DNA of 64,000 bases from Mesorhabditis belari (taxonomy: Eukaryota > Nematoda > Chromadorea > Rhabditida > Rhabditidae): the NCBI GenBank assembly GCA_958450365.1, contig CAUEEP010000916.1:1248001-1312000 (forward strand), written 5' to 3'. Positions 20,609 through 63,631 of this stretch are shown one piece after another. Within the stretch, counting starts at the first letter, position 1, and each line of letters begins with the position of its first letter. The position numbers were made by a program, and so were the translations under genes. A model generated the notes under the pieces. That model searched no databases, was not told the DNA's origin, and worked only from the letters and a program-made list of their open reading frames with translations.

Positions 20609-20937
20609 AAGCCAGGCTTTACCAGGCTTTACCAGCCTTTGCCAGGCTTTACCAGCCTTTGCCAGGCTTTACCAGCCTTTACCAGGCTTTACCAGCCTTT
20701 ACCAGGCTTTACCAGCCTTTACCAGGCTTTACCAGCCTTTACCAGGCTTTACCAGCCTTTACCAGGCTTTACCAGCCTTTACCAGGCTTTACCAGCCTTT
20801 ACCAGGCTTTACCAGCCTTTACCAGGCTTTACCAGCCTTTACCAGGCTTTACCAGCCTTTACCAGGCTTTACCAGGCCTTACCAGGCTTTACCAGGCCTT
20901 ACCAGGCTTTACCAGGCCTTACCAGGCTTTACCAGGC
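20609..20937. repeat. Minisatellite, 20-bp unit ACCAGGCTTTACCAGCCTTT
   Basis: About 16 units built from two 10-bp half-units (ACCAGGCTTT, ACCAGCCTTT); the last units use ACCAGGCCTT. It is intergenic, upstream of chitin synthase. The three long open frames (LYQALPAFTR) are repeat artefacts. Confidence 0.95.
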
Positions 20938-21247
20938 TATTGTAAGCGAATGGTTGATCGATTTTTGTAAGGGTTTCACTAAATCCAATCAAATCGAATT
21001 GATTTTAACGAATTTGGCCTGTCTCTTCTCATTCTTTCAAATCAAAACCAATATCATTGGCCCACTTGAATCGGGGTCATCTCCATTCCCTTCCCATTTG
21101 AGAGTCAATCCACACGTTTCTTTTCTTTGTTCTTTTCCCCTCAATCATTCCCAAATTTGGCTTCTTCTCTCTGAAATCTCTTTCGGAAATCGTATCAATT
21201 GAGCTTTTATTTCTAAAGTTTTATCTTTTTTTATAGTTTTAGATGAA

Positions 21248-52977
<31,730 letters not shown>

Positions 52978-53066
52978 ACTGATTGAACATTTCTTTGTGC
53001 TAATTAAATTGCCGTATCTAGTCTAGACGGGCCCGGGATTTCTATTGATAAGACTAAAACAACTAC

Positions 53067-53219
53067 AGCCGACTCTCGATACAACGATTTTGGATTTATA
53101 AAACACGCTCTTGGTTTCTGCGTAGCTGCCCAGCCAAACGCAATTGTTGACCGTTCAGGGCGGCTATGCAAGAAATTTGGGGCACGTTTTAGAATTATTA
53201 AATCGAGAGTCGACTGTAT
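53067..53219. mobile_element. Tigger/pogo-type MITE, about 153 bp
   Basis: ACAGCCGACTCTCGATACAA is mirrored by 'aaatcgagagtcgactgta', with TA at the outer ends. CAG(T/C)CGACTCTCG ends are typical of pogo/Tigger relatives. No ORF. Confidence 0.72.
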
Positions 53220-55017
53220 TTTGTCTACTGTACACTGACGCAAAAAGAGCTTTGTACCGATGTACTGTAGTACAGTAAACTCTACGGTGCAGAGTACTGT
53301 AGCTGTAGGCAAGTGCCTGAATATTTTCAGAATTTGATTTGATGGGTCCGGGGCTAGAATACGGTAGGTTTAATTTTCCTAGTCTTAATGCGTGTTCAAA
53401 CTTTTGTAGAACTTTTTTTGACGTGTTGTTCAGCCTGAGAGAGTGCTAGTCAGGTTTTTTTAGAAAAAAATTCGGAACCAAACCTTCAAGTTGTTCACTT
53501 TTCATTGAAACTCTTGAAATTACTATAACTTTTGTTATTTATTATATTATATTTTCAAATCTATCTACCCTCACGCGTAATCTACAACGAATATGTCTTT
53601 CTTGATAAGCATTTACAAAGAAAAAATTCTGGTTTTCATGTCTTTCAACATTTTTTTTTGAGCCTTTCATTCTTCAAATACAAAAGTTTACTGCCGTTGC
53701 AAAGTATTTTTAGAAAATCTAAATAACTTTTTGCTAAATCACATACATTTTTATCTTTTTTTTTTTTGATATTTTTGCTCGCGTTAATAAATGTTTTTAC
53801 GTTTTAGTGGATTAGAAATCAGTCATCAGAAATTAAATGGAAACTTTAAATTTTTAAAAAAATAGCAGAAAAACGGTTGCAATGTGTCAACCCGTTTTCT
53901 AAAAAGTGCGGACTTTCGAAAACTACCGTAACCTTGGCTCTAGTTTTCATCTAACCTATCTATTCGGTTGAATGCATACAAAAACAGGTGTCACTGGTGC
54001 TCCTCCGATTCAACTTGACACGAAATTCCTGAAAAAAGCCTTCTAACAACATCAAAAAAATGACAAAACAAAAAAAACGAGAAAAACGAAGGAAAATCGC
54101 GGGAAAGCGGAAAGGCTATTGGTCTGAGGGTCGCTGGTTCGACTTCCACCGGTGATAATATTTTTCAAAAATTTTTTGCTAAGATTCTGAAAATGCGTGT
54201 CTAGGGGTTATTTTTGACGTTGATCACGAAACACATGTTTTTAGCCTAGTTTTCTGCACGGAAAACTAACGAAACGTGAAAACAGCCATTTTTTGGCTCT
54301 GCTGCCCTTTACTAAAATAACTGTAAAAACTTTTAGAAAAGAGATATCTCAAAACGGTCTTTGCCAATCGATCCGTCTTGAATTCAGCTTTAGGATGAGC
54401 TATAAAACGTCAAAATTCGACAAATTTAAGGTACTCTCCCAAAAAATCCGAAAGGACTTTTCCACCAACCCAATACTTTTTATCTTTCGGTACCCTTTGT
54501 GAACCCTGGCAGAATCAAATGAAAAGCAAATTGAACAAAGATTCGAGATAAGATTAAGATAGTTTTTAAAAATTGACATGTTTTAGAAAACTCGTTTTTT
54601 GAGAGGAGCTTTCAACGAGATCCAGTGCGCTCATCGAAAATTTCCTTTAAAAACGCTCCACTTTGAACGCGTTAAATGATAGAAAATGATTTGATCTTTG
54701 TAAAAACTTCACGAAATACACGGTGTTCAATATTTATGGGAACTTTTGAGCTCGCAGGTCGCCTAGCGCTCTCAAAATTGGTTTATGAAAAAATCGTCCA
54801 GAAAGCATTACATAGGAGTTGGGAAAAAAACTCGACTTTCTAGATTATTTTTACAGTTTACTAAATACGGTAGGTTTTAAGCCTCTTAATTCGGTCCCGC
54901 ACCTCTAAACTCAGTGGAAATAGAGCAACTCTTGAAGGCTCGGTGTTGTTGCTCAAACTGGCATAAAAGTTGTTCAGAATGATTTGTAACTGCTTCCAAT
55001 AGCTTTGAAAAAAATGA
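53220..55017. other. Intergenic, no gene seen
   Basis: AT-rich. A tRNA 3'-half-like string (GGTCGCTGGTTCGACTTCC at about 54131) contains a B box but no A box or cloverleaf. No exon set was found. Confidence 0.4.
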
Positions 55018-55085
55018 AATACTAAAAAACTTTTGCGACTACGCGACTGTACGAGGGGGTGGGGTACTATTACAGTATTTACGGT
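55018..55085. mobile_element. Family A right-end fragment
   Basis: 'aaacttttgcgactacgcga' through 'tactattacagtatttacgg' equals the right 70 bp of family A; the left part is missing. Confidence 0.7.
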
Positions 55086-55102
55086 AAGTTAATACAATAA
55101 TA

Positions 55103-55558
55103 GGGAGTGGGACAAATGCGACCTTTTTTTTGCGCACCTTTTTTTCCGCACCTTGCCCATTAGCGCACCTTTTTTCGCGTTTTAAAAAAGCTCTAAAAAG
55201 CTAATATTAACCAATTTCTATTCCAAATGTTGTTTTTCTAGGTAATTTGAGGGTGTCGAATTCAAATTTTGACATAACAGAGCGTGTGGAACCAATTTGA
55301 AAGACAAAACGGCTAGGTCAAATTACAGAAAATTGTGGATTTTTCCCTTTGTATAACTCCGTCCGTTCGCTTCCACAAGCTCTGATATGCCAAAATTTCG
55401 ATTCTACGCCGTAAAATTACCTAGAAAAACAACTTTTGGAATAGAAATTGGTTAATTTTAGCTTTTAGAGCTTTTTTAAAACGCGAAAAAAGGTGCGCTA
55501 ATGGGCTAAGTGCGGAAAAAAAGGTGCGCAAAAAAAAGGTCGCATTTGTCCCACTCCC
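55103..55558. mobile_element. Foldback element, 456 bp, about 170-bp arms
   Basis: 'gggagtgggacaaatgcgac' at the left mirrors 'gtcgcatttgtcccactccc' at the right. The arms continue through 'aggtgcgctaatgggc' (mirrored) and 'attggttaat' to 'aggtaattt'. The centre is about 100 bp unique. No coding sequence. It marks the edge between the repeat-only region and the KH/innexin cluster. Confidence 0.88.
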
Positions 55559-55828
55559 GTGACGATTGATCTAGCAGATGGATTCACGACGATTTTGTTA
55601 TTTATTTCGTTGAAAGTTCTCGGCAACTTTGTACTATTTTTTCAAGGATATTCAATCGCTCAGCTGAATATTTTCTGTTTAGTGGCTTTATAATTTCTCT
55701 CGAAAACAAAACTTGAATTTCTCTTCCAAACTTTGTGAGGCCTACTTCTAGTTACTTAGATTTTCATTGATTTTCTCTAAATTTATTCATTCATGGTTTG
55801 GATTAAAGTTTTTGGTTTAGTGGACACG

Positions 55829-57881
55829 ATGGAGCAACAGGTTTCTACTTGCTTCGAAGCGACACCTCAATTTGCGGCTTTTCTCCAAGGTATCCCTTTG
55901 TTTTGCGCTTACTGGTCTCCATTTGGAATGAGAATGTTGGTGCTCGGGTTGGGCACACAAGTTCTTTTAAAGCCAAAAATTATAGTTGTTTCGGTTGCCC
56001 AATAGTTAATGTTGTGACCTACCTACTCTAGCGTTTCCAAGCGTAGTAGTCTATCCCCAGCCAGTGCTCTAGCGCTTCTGAAGCTAGTCTCACATCAGCA
56101 AAAATGTTCAAAGAGGAAAAAGCGAGATTTAACCAAGCCTAAATACTCACCAACGAGAATATACCAAATTGTGTGTGAAATTCGACATCCGCGAATCAGA
56201 TTTTATAGATTTCGGGCTTAAACGAATTCTCTATGGCTTAGGCTGCCCAACCCGGTTAGCGACGGATGCTTAACTCAAAACTAGAATACTACAACAAAAA
56301 TACAACTACAGCACTGTTTTCAATTGTTAGGTTTAGATAATCTCATCCATCTCGAGCTATTGCTGAAGGAGCTGAATTGTCACTTTGCAACTTTTCCGGG
56401 CGACTTTGTGAAGGCACGGCATTCTTTATTAAGCCAATTTATTGCGTTTTAGATATCGCACCCACCAGGGATTACTGCCGACTACTTGCAGCTGTACCTT
56501 TTGGAACATTATTCAAACCTAGAGTTTCAGAGGTTTGAAACACATCTGGTTCTTAACTTTTTTTTTTCTAGGATTTTGGATTTCCATGAGGCCGGACTTG
56601 AAGGAAAGTCAACAAGGACCATCAACTTAACCTCAACGCAAAATGTGATTGTCAGGCACTACCAGGACTGGATTTCCGCTCACACGGAGCTTGCGGGCTT
56701 GGTGGTATTGAATCCTAGCAAAATTTCAACACATTGTTCACTTTAGTTTAATCCCGATCGCTCTATCAGCCTTTTTGGCGAGTTTGAAGCTGTGCAGAAG
56801 GCAACTCTCGCTATAAACACCATTCTCTGTCACTACTCTCTTGGTTTCAACTCACCGGCCAAGCAACATCAAAGTTCGTTAGAACATAGATTTTATTCAC
56901 GCTGTTTTTAGTTGATATTTATGACTTACCATCACGTTTTGCCGCTTCAGATGAACCAAAATACGTTCCGCATCGGAAAAATTTCTCCGAAGAAGTATCA
57001 ATTAGAATTGAAATTAGTGAACGAAGTTTTTAGGAAGAAAATGCAACCGGCTACGAGAAAAATTCGGATGGTATCAGCTCGTTACTACAAGAAAAGCCAA
57101 CCACTTTTATAAATTTGCAAACGAGCTCGCCGGAGCCTGCTGTAAGAGGAATGTTTCAAGAGCTCGGGGCGTCTCGCTTGCAAATGTAGTATTATTTTAA
57201 GCAACTCATCCAGTCCTGATTTAGGCCACTGTCTGCCTCAAATTCGCCTTTGTTTGCATCGAAGCCATACATGTTTACAGAAAATCTTTCGTCACATGGC
57301 AATAGGTAATCGTTATTAACTAGGCTTTTTCATAAAATTTTTAGGCCCCCGTTGTCACCAGCTTCGCTGCCTGCTTCACCAGTGGATTCGGTACATAGTG
57401 GTCTACCAATGGACACTCCAAGTGCCAAGGTAAGCAAATTTGTTTTAGCATTGAAAAATGCTTCTTATAGCAAGGTGAGATGCGATCGCGCCTGATGTTT
57501 ATGGTCAAATCATGCGAAGCTCCACGACTAATTGGCTCTCGCGGTGCAAATAAGAAAAAACTTGAACAAATAACGGGATGTCATCTAATGGTTGGGTTTT
57601 CATTTGATCCGCGTGTAAAGAATGTTTAGTTCCACACTGAGAACAGACGTGAAGGGCAATTTCCAATTGAGATTTCTGGAACAAGTGACGACGTCGTGCG
57701 AGATGCTAAGCAGACGATTGTCGCATACTTGGATAGTGAAGGTAGCTTTATGCTGATGGCTCTGGGCAAAAGTTACATTTTAGCAACGGCTCCTGGTCAT
57801 GATTCGCCTTCGAAAACACGCTCTCCGGCGAAAATCATGCTGCAACTTTCTCCTAAGAAGCGAGCGGAAACTGAAAAATGA
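55829..57881 (+). CDS. KH-domain RNA-binding protein
   Basis: Well-joined exons: 56331-56407, 56453-56532, 56572-56701, 56747-56873, 56912-56994, 57034-57185, 57225-57305, 57345-57429, 57471-57590 and 57630-57881 (stop 57881), with introns of 38-46 nt. The 5' part is tentative: ATG 55829 (MEQQVSTCFEATPQF...), a basic exon near 56030-56160 (SKRSSLSPASALALL) and a 13-nt exon near 56236 (AAQPG). The last KH domain is clear: LMFMVKSCEAPRLIGSRG with GSRG as the GxxG loop, then KKLEQITGCHLM, and FPIEISGTSDDVVRDAK as the final strand and helix. An upstream region (RSISLFGEFEAVQKATLA) looks like the end of a KH-like fold without GxxG. The linker is Ser/Pro-rich. This mix resembles Bicaudal-C or vigilin-type proteins, but no orthologue is claimed. 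The innexin ATG lies 281 bp downstream on the same strand, so an operon is possible. Confidence 0.8.
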
Positions 57882-58017
57882 AGATTTCCAAAAATTTGTC
57901 CTCCTATGCCAGAGTTAGTTTGATTTTGTTGTTAGCGCTGTTAGCGCTATGAAGTTGCTCCTACATTGTTTCTTGTTGTTTTGTATCTACTAACTTTTTC
58001 GAGTTTAATTTTTTCCG

Positions 58018-58023
58018 AATAAA
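58018..58023 (+). terminator. Polyadenylation signal of the KH gene
   Basis: AATAAA 137 bp after the KH stop codon, preceded by a U-rich stretch. It is the only match between the two genes. Confidence 0.5.
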
Positions 58024-58162
58024 TTTCAATTTTAAACCTTAATTGCTTGAATTCAGGGGTTTGGGTATACCAAAACATTTGTTTCTTAAACCTAGTGTGT
58101 TGTTTATTTGAATTGTCGCTGCTTGTTAATGTCTAATTTAGTAAATCGAGTCGTGTAACGAA

Positions 58163-60248
58163 ATGTCGAAATACCGCAAGAAGCGTGGAGTTGGAGCGTA
58201 TAGCGTTTGGTCCAATTACCGCCTGAAGGTGTTTTAAAATCATTCCCAGCACCTATTGTTCCTGTTCAGGTTGATGATTGGGTGGACCGTATGCATTTCT
58301 ACTGGACTCCTCTTCTCCTGACGATTGCGATGGCACTCTCAATCAGTGGTCGAATTTTTGGAGACATGATTGCTTGCGTCTATCCAACGGATATTGCAGG
58401 TATCTTTTATTCGAATATGTTACTCGGGTTTTTGATTTCTTTTAAAAGTTGACGTTAATAATCACTTTAGGAGTTTATTCCTGGAAGAACTATTACGCAC
58501 AGTATTGCTATCTCGCGCCAAAAATCTACCCACAAACACAAGGTTACGGAGCCGATTACAACCGCCCACAAGTCAACTATTACGAAGTAATCTTTATTTT
58601 TGAAATGAGCAAATTTTATTATTTTCAGTGGATTCCTTACTTCCTGTTGGTTCAACTTCAAGCTTTCGTTGGCATCTCATTGTTTTACCAATATTTCATG
58701 CCATCTCCAAGTAATTTCGCTTTTAAATGTACTTTAAATTTTTTGATTTAGAAGTGCACCTTCTTTATGGGGAAGAGCGACTTGCATGGGTTTGGAACCG
58801 CATGAAACTGGATGATGTGAGAAACTTGTTTAAATTAAAGGTTATTTGTGGTTGAGGGAGCTGAAACCTACAAGGATGCTGAAGAGCAAAGAATGGAATT
58901 TGTTAGAAGTGACACCGAACATCATTACCAGGCATTTCTCTATGAGGCAACACGGGTAAAACCATTTTTTTATGTCTTTCTAATATTTTGGTTTAGCGAA
59001 CAAGCATTTTTGGACGCCTCTTCCAAGGAAAAACGGCTGCAATTTCGTACTGGATTTTCAAAGTTGTTAAAGTAATTTTAAATTTGTTAACTTTGATTTA
59101 CAGGTGCTTGAGTTAGCTAACGCATTGGGTCAGCTGTACTTCATTTCTGTCTTCCTTGGACTCGAATCACTGAATGTCTATGAGCTTTTCTACCAGGCAT
59201 GGCTAGTTTTGTTGACGAGTGTAGTGTTTTTAGTTTGCGCGAGCGTTCACAAGACCAAGTTATATCGACTATCACCGAGGAATATTCCCATTGGTAAGTA
59301 CGAGGATCGCTTTGTAAATCATGTATTCATTTAGAAAGTTTATTGCAATGCTACACGCCAAGCTGACTACAAAACAATGCAAAGCTACAACTTCGAATGT
59401 CTTCTCACGTTGAATTATCTGCACGAAAAAATGTTCTTGTTCTTGTGGCTCTGGATCTGCCTAGTAAGTTAACTAGAAGATCTTGCAACCCTGTAATCAA
59501 TATTTAGTTGGTCGTTTCGACTGCGCTGAATTTGATCTCTTGGACATACATTTTGTGCGGACGTCATGCTAGCCACGGCATTGAAGAGCATATCAAGGTT
59601 CCTTTTAATACTTGCCCTAGCATTTTTTTTGTTTAGCGTAATCCATTCCCGTCGAGTGACCCTCTTACGAAGAAGACAATCCTCTCCATTTGTGGCTCGG
59701 AAACTTACAACTACAAACAGTTGTTGAATCCGTATGACTTTAACAGACTCATGGACAAATTCAATGAAGTAAGCTTATCTCGTGGAAATGAAGTTTTGAG
59801 TAACATTTTTTAGTTTATTTCGATTGATGGTCGAATGGTTTTTCACTTTTACTACAAGACTCTTGGAACGGCAATTACCACTGAATTGGCTATTCTGATC
59901 CTTCAAAAGTAAGCAATTTGCGCTTTACAACTAATGATACAACTTTTTAGGGTTGCCAAGGATAATGGCTATGAAGACATGGTGAAGCCTCCACCTCCTG
60001 AACCTGTGGAACCATTTGAAGGTACTGATCTTTGATTGGGTTTTGTTATGGAAGTCATTTAGTGAGCAAGCGCCCACACAAAAAGCTGCCAGAAAAGAAG
60101 GATTTCAACGGAGATGAAGATGCCGACTCTGTCGGCACCGCTTCAACTATTCAATCGAAAGATTTTGTATTCGTTGTCCACTTGTTGAAATATTCGTTGT
60201 TTTTAGGTGCAGCCATCGGTACCCTACTCACATGGCGTCTTCATTTAA
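58163..60248 (+). CDS. Innexin (gap-junction protein)
   Basis: Four-pass membrane channel protein of invertebrate gap junctions. It starts at ATG 58163 (MSKYRKKRGVGAYSVWSNYR). Exons join with introns of about 39-48 nt; the first ones are 58163-58228, 58270-58399 and 58471-58586. Landmarks in order: VDDWVDRMHFYWTPLLL then TM1; an extracellular loop with NYYAQYCYLAPKIYP, the innexin YCxx(x)-type region; YYEWIPYFLLVQLQAF, the family's YYQW(V/I)PF-like motif, with TM2; a cytoplasmic loop; VLELANALGQLYFISVFLG with TM3; NFECLLTLNYLHEKMFLFLW leading into TM4; then the C-terminal domain with TLGTAITTELAILILQK. It ends PYSHGVFI, stop at 60248. A downstream AG that keeps a longer frame to 60352 would give a different tail; removal of a 40-nt intron at 60169-60206 fits better. 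Which innexin paralogue it is cannot be told. Confidence 0.9.
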
Positions 60249-60660
60249 AAACAACAATTTTATCGCCAAAGGCAAGAAATTACTTTTGCCTTTATTTTCT
60301 TATCTTTTGTACGCCTAGCCTGATAGCAATTTTTCTGTTTCTTTTGTGCTAACAATAGTTCTAAAGTTGTCTTTTATTTATATAAATCGTTTTTGAATTT
60401 TGTGAAAAGAGTAACGAACATTCAATCACTTTAAAAATAGAATCCATAACTGGTAGTAAAGTTCTGAAAAGTCTGAATTTGACTGGTGCATTCTTAACCA
60501 CATTTAAGTTCAACGGAGGTGTTTTGATTGGTTATCATTTTGCAATGAGAGAAAGTTTCTCTCAACACACTCGTGAACCACAGGGATAGGGAGAAAAGAT
60601 GCCAAAGGTGTCATGATTTCTTTTTGATTTCTCGCTCAAAAGCGTCAAAATCGACCGTTT

Positions 60661-63060
60661 ATGTGGCATAAAGTGGTGCTTGGCGTTGTCGTTTCTTTTG
60701 GTTCGTTTTGAAGCGTGTTGTTTTAACTTACGATAGTTTTTAGTTTCGATAAATGGCCAAGATTTTCTGAATATTCCGCACGATCAATTATGTGCGAGTG
60801 AACCGAATTTGGCAACTTGTAAACAAGGTGATTGTGGCTGAAAATACTGAGATCAAAGAATTTAGTCCAGGGTGGGCAAGCGAGAAGAAAGCAGCAACAG
60901 GTTTGGATAACTTGTTAAAATAATACCGTAGTTACAGGTGTTATTGTACAAGTTAAACTTTATTAAAATTGGCGTTTTATTAATTTTTAATCGTTTCAGA
61001 ACCTTCAGGGTTTCATCGAACAAAGCGGAACGGTGCCTTCGGATGATCCGTTCTCTCAAATTGCAACCAGGTTAAAAATTAAGATCAACATAAAAATCTA
61101 AATCATAAATAAAAGAAACAAAATCATAAACTTAAAGAGCTTTTTTAAAATACGTCAGATATCGGATCAGATAAAAAATCAAAGTATTTTTTGTGTTTTA
61201 GAGCCCCGATGAGAAGTGAGGACTTTGGAAAATCAAATCATCAGTCGCCGTACCGTAGCTCGAGGTGATAAAAATCAATTCTTATTGAAAGCAATCCTTA
61301 TCGGTGAAAGCTAATGCGAAATAGAAAATCGATTACGCTAGGAATCACTAAGAAAATTCGAATTCTAAGGATACATCGACCGAAATCTTTTCGTGAATAC
61401 TTGCAACAACGAGACGATTTCTATCGAGAAATGGATTTCCGAAGGAAATTATCTTCGTGAGTTTTCGATGCTAAAAGAATTTTTTGTAAAGGCAAATCAA
61501 GTTTTAAAGAGGTAAAAATCGAAACCCATTTGCAGTGGCTACTACAATTTGTATCCTGGCTTGTATCCGAAAGAACGCAGCTATTGTGAGACGATGAAAC
61601 CGAACTTTGCATTCACGTGTCAGCCCGGGAAATCGCTTCGGCTGGATTTGGTCGAGTTTTGCAAAGTGAGCAAACGATATAGCCATTAAAGCACAGTTTT
61701 AAGGACTATTCCGCTTTTTGTAACATTCCAAACTTTCATCGTATACCTGGACCAAGAGAGGGACCGGCGGCCGATAAAACGGTGGGTTTTAAAGAATGGG
61801 AAAATCCCACGGGTTATCCAGATCAAAATTGAAATTGCTAAAGAAGTAGTGAAATTTGCAGCCAGGTCATGTTGGAGTGAACGTTGGTTTCGGCTTCTCG
61901 GTGGGTTCGGTGCCGGGATTGGAAGTGGATGCGGGTGCGGGAGTTGATGTGGGACCGATTCCCCGGAATGAACGACAATGTTGGAGTGGGCGTGGGTGAA
62001 GGTTTTTTGAAAGGTTTGAATTCAGTAAATAGTAAGTAGTGTATTGAAAAATGTTAATTAAAATAAATTTAGAACTATAGCTTTATATGAAATGTTTTAT
62101 AGTGGTGAAACGAAAACTGGCGTTTTTGAGTTATTCATTTGAGATTCTCTTGTAAATTTTTGTAAACACTTTTGCAATACTTGGCATTTATACCGTAAAT
62201 ACCGTATTTCTTCGAATAGAAGACCGGGTAAAGTATCATCGCGTACTCCTGCGTAGCAGCCCTTTTTAAAATTTCTTTTCTGCACAAAAGCTTTCAATCA
62301 AGTGCTATAGGGCTGGGAAATGACTCAAAAATACCACATGAGCTAACAGATTTTTGAGCCATTTTCCAGCCCTATAACACTTCATTGAAAGCTTTTATGC
62401 AGAAAAGAAATTTTAAAAAGGGCTGCTACGCAGGAGTACGCGATGATACTCTTTACCCGGTCTTCTATTCGAAGAAAGACGGTATTCGAATAGAAGCTTC
62501 TATTTTTCTATTTTTCAATATCCCTCTAAAAATCTTTTTCGTGCCAATCCAAATTTTCAAGAGCTCAGAAATGGGTGTTTTGTTGGATTTTCATCCGCTT
62601 TTCGATGTCATTAAGCTTCTTTTTTTGGTCTATAACTACTATAACTATTATTTAAAGCCTTTAGAAGTCTTTAAAAAGTTTAGAATTTAGTTTAGCATAT
62701 CCGAGAGTTGATAAATTCGAAAAAATCAAAAATTTTGTCTAGAGGAGCTCTTCTAATAGAGTAATTACGATAGTTAGGCCATTCTTATCCCTGATTTAGG
62801 TCTAAATCTTGGTCTACTTGGCTCGAAATCCCCGGAAGCGTACCGCCGCGGAATGGACAATCCGAATGATCCGGGCGGCGGGATTGTCGGGGTGAATGGC
62901 GGAGTTGGTGAGTTGACGAGAAGTTTTTATAAAGCTATTTAAAAGCTATTCAGTTATTCAGTTGAAAAGCTATTCAGTAAGTTTTTGCGTGATTTCAGGA
63001 GTGAACGCCCCGGGCACCGGTGGTATCGGAGTGGGCAGTGGGGTCAACGTCGGGAAATGA
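60661..63060 (+). CDS. Secreted Cys- and Gly-rich protein, unknown family
   Basis: Exons in phase: 60661-60700, 60744-60827, 60866-60900, 61000-61070, 61202-61264, 61370-61456, 61536-61665, 61704-61781, 61862-about 61942, 62800-62907 and 62999-63060 (stop). Exon 1 codes a signal peptide (MWHKVVLGVVVSF). The mature part has a small Cys pair (LCASEPNLATCKQ), a basic linker (RPKSFREYLQQRDD), then a compact Cys region (YPKERSYCETMKPN, FTCQPGKSLRLD, EFCKDYSAFCNIPN) with five cysteines. A Gly/Val tail (GVNVGFGFSVGS...) ends GIGVGSGVNVGK. It looks like an extracellular matrix or cuticle-type protein; that is inference from composition. The junction after 61942 is unresolved: reading on gives a stop at about 61999, and a Gly-rich alternative frame (NVGVGVGEG) suggests another donor or an indel. 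A palindrome (62204-62480) lies in that intron. Confidence 0.72.
62204..62480. mobile_element. Palindromic element, about 277 bp
   Basis: 'cttcgaatagaagaccgggt' through 'ctatagggctgg' is mirrored by 'ccagccctataacacttcat' through 'acccggtcttctattcgaag'. The arms are about 110 bp around an AT-rich loop. The same predicted peptide start (MKAF.QKRNFKKGCYAG) appears on both strands only because of the symmetry. It is in an intron of the secreted-protein gene. Confidence 0.88.
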
Positions 63061-63299
63061 TCGAATTCAAATTTCTTTGCTAAGAAAGGCAAATTGTAAT
63101 TGATTGCTAAGATTTAAATGCAAATTTCGAATAAACCTATAAGATATTTGAAGCGTTTATCTACATTTTAAACGAAAAATCGCTTTCTCAAAGGTGTTGG
63201 CGAACTCCGTTGACGGCTCGGGCTCGTAGGCGCCAAATGTCCTGAAAAGGAAAATTTTTTTCATGTTTTTAAAACTAATTTTATTCTTTAGATTACGAC

Positions 63300-63505
63300 A
63301 GCTTTAGCAATTGATAGCTTTAGCAATTGATAGCTTTAGCAATTGATAGCTTTAGCAATTGATAGCTTTTGAGCAACCTTATTGATTGAGCAACCTTATT
63401 GATTGAGCAACCTTATTGATTGAGCAACCTTATTGGTTGTTAACCTTATTGATTGAGCAATGTTATTGATTGAGCAATCATCTTATTGATTGAGCAATCT
63501 TAATC
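63300..63505. repeat. Two adjoining tandem arrays (AGCTTTAGCAATTGAT; GATTGAGCAACCTTATT)
   Basis: Four units of a 16-mer (63300-63367) then about eight units of a 17-mer (63370-63505), intergenic or intronic, next to the minus-strand exon at 63506-63625. Confidence 0.85.
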
Positions 63506-63625
63506 TTATTGATTTTTCTCAAAACGAACGGCAAAATCGATTTGCACGGCTTTCGCCTCTTCTTCGCTCATTCCGTATTTTTTCATGCGTTTCCGCGCCA
63601 CATCCAGAATCTCGTTGGCGGTGAA
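63506..63625 (-). CDS. Exon of an unknown gene (C-terminal, 39 aa)
   Basis: An AG acceptor (CTTCAG) at 63626-63631 is followed on the minus strand by an open frame: FTANEILDVARKRMKKYG, MSEEEAKAVQIDFAVRFEKNQ, stop. It is helical and charged and reads like a real coding end. A second possible coding block (TFGAYEPEPSTEFANTF, about 63165-63240) lies downstream after another CAG and may be an alternative 3' exon. The upstream exons would be beyond the window. Confidence 0.4.
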   Translation of the reverse strand, partial: FTANEILDVARKRMKKYGMSEEEAKAVQIDFAVRFEKNQ

Positions 63626-63631
63626 CTGAAG

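Noticed and set aside
20574..21202. Long overlapping plus-strand frames (LYQALPAFTR repeats)
   Set aside because: They exist because the 20-bp unit has no stop in three frames. There is no splice or start context and all three frames are equally open.
54115..54155. Possible tRNA gene
   Set aside because: Only a B-box-like 3' half is present; no A box, anticodon arm or acceptor pairing.
58207..60352. First thought of a bestrophin-type chloride channel
   Set aside because: The YYEWIPYF motif, the four-helix layout and the LHEKMFLFLW block before TM4 fit innexin, not bestrophin.
55560..60400. Idea that the short-intron cluster is a contaminant or chimeric join
   Set aside because: The next gene (60661-63060) mixes 38-43-nt and about 80-130-nt introns on the same transcript, so intron size shifts gradually and does not need a join.
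62097..62690. Two facing frames with the same peptide (KRNFKKGCYAGVRDD)
   Set aside because: Produced by the two arms of a palindrome; not two genes.
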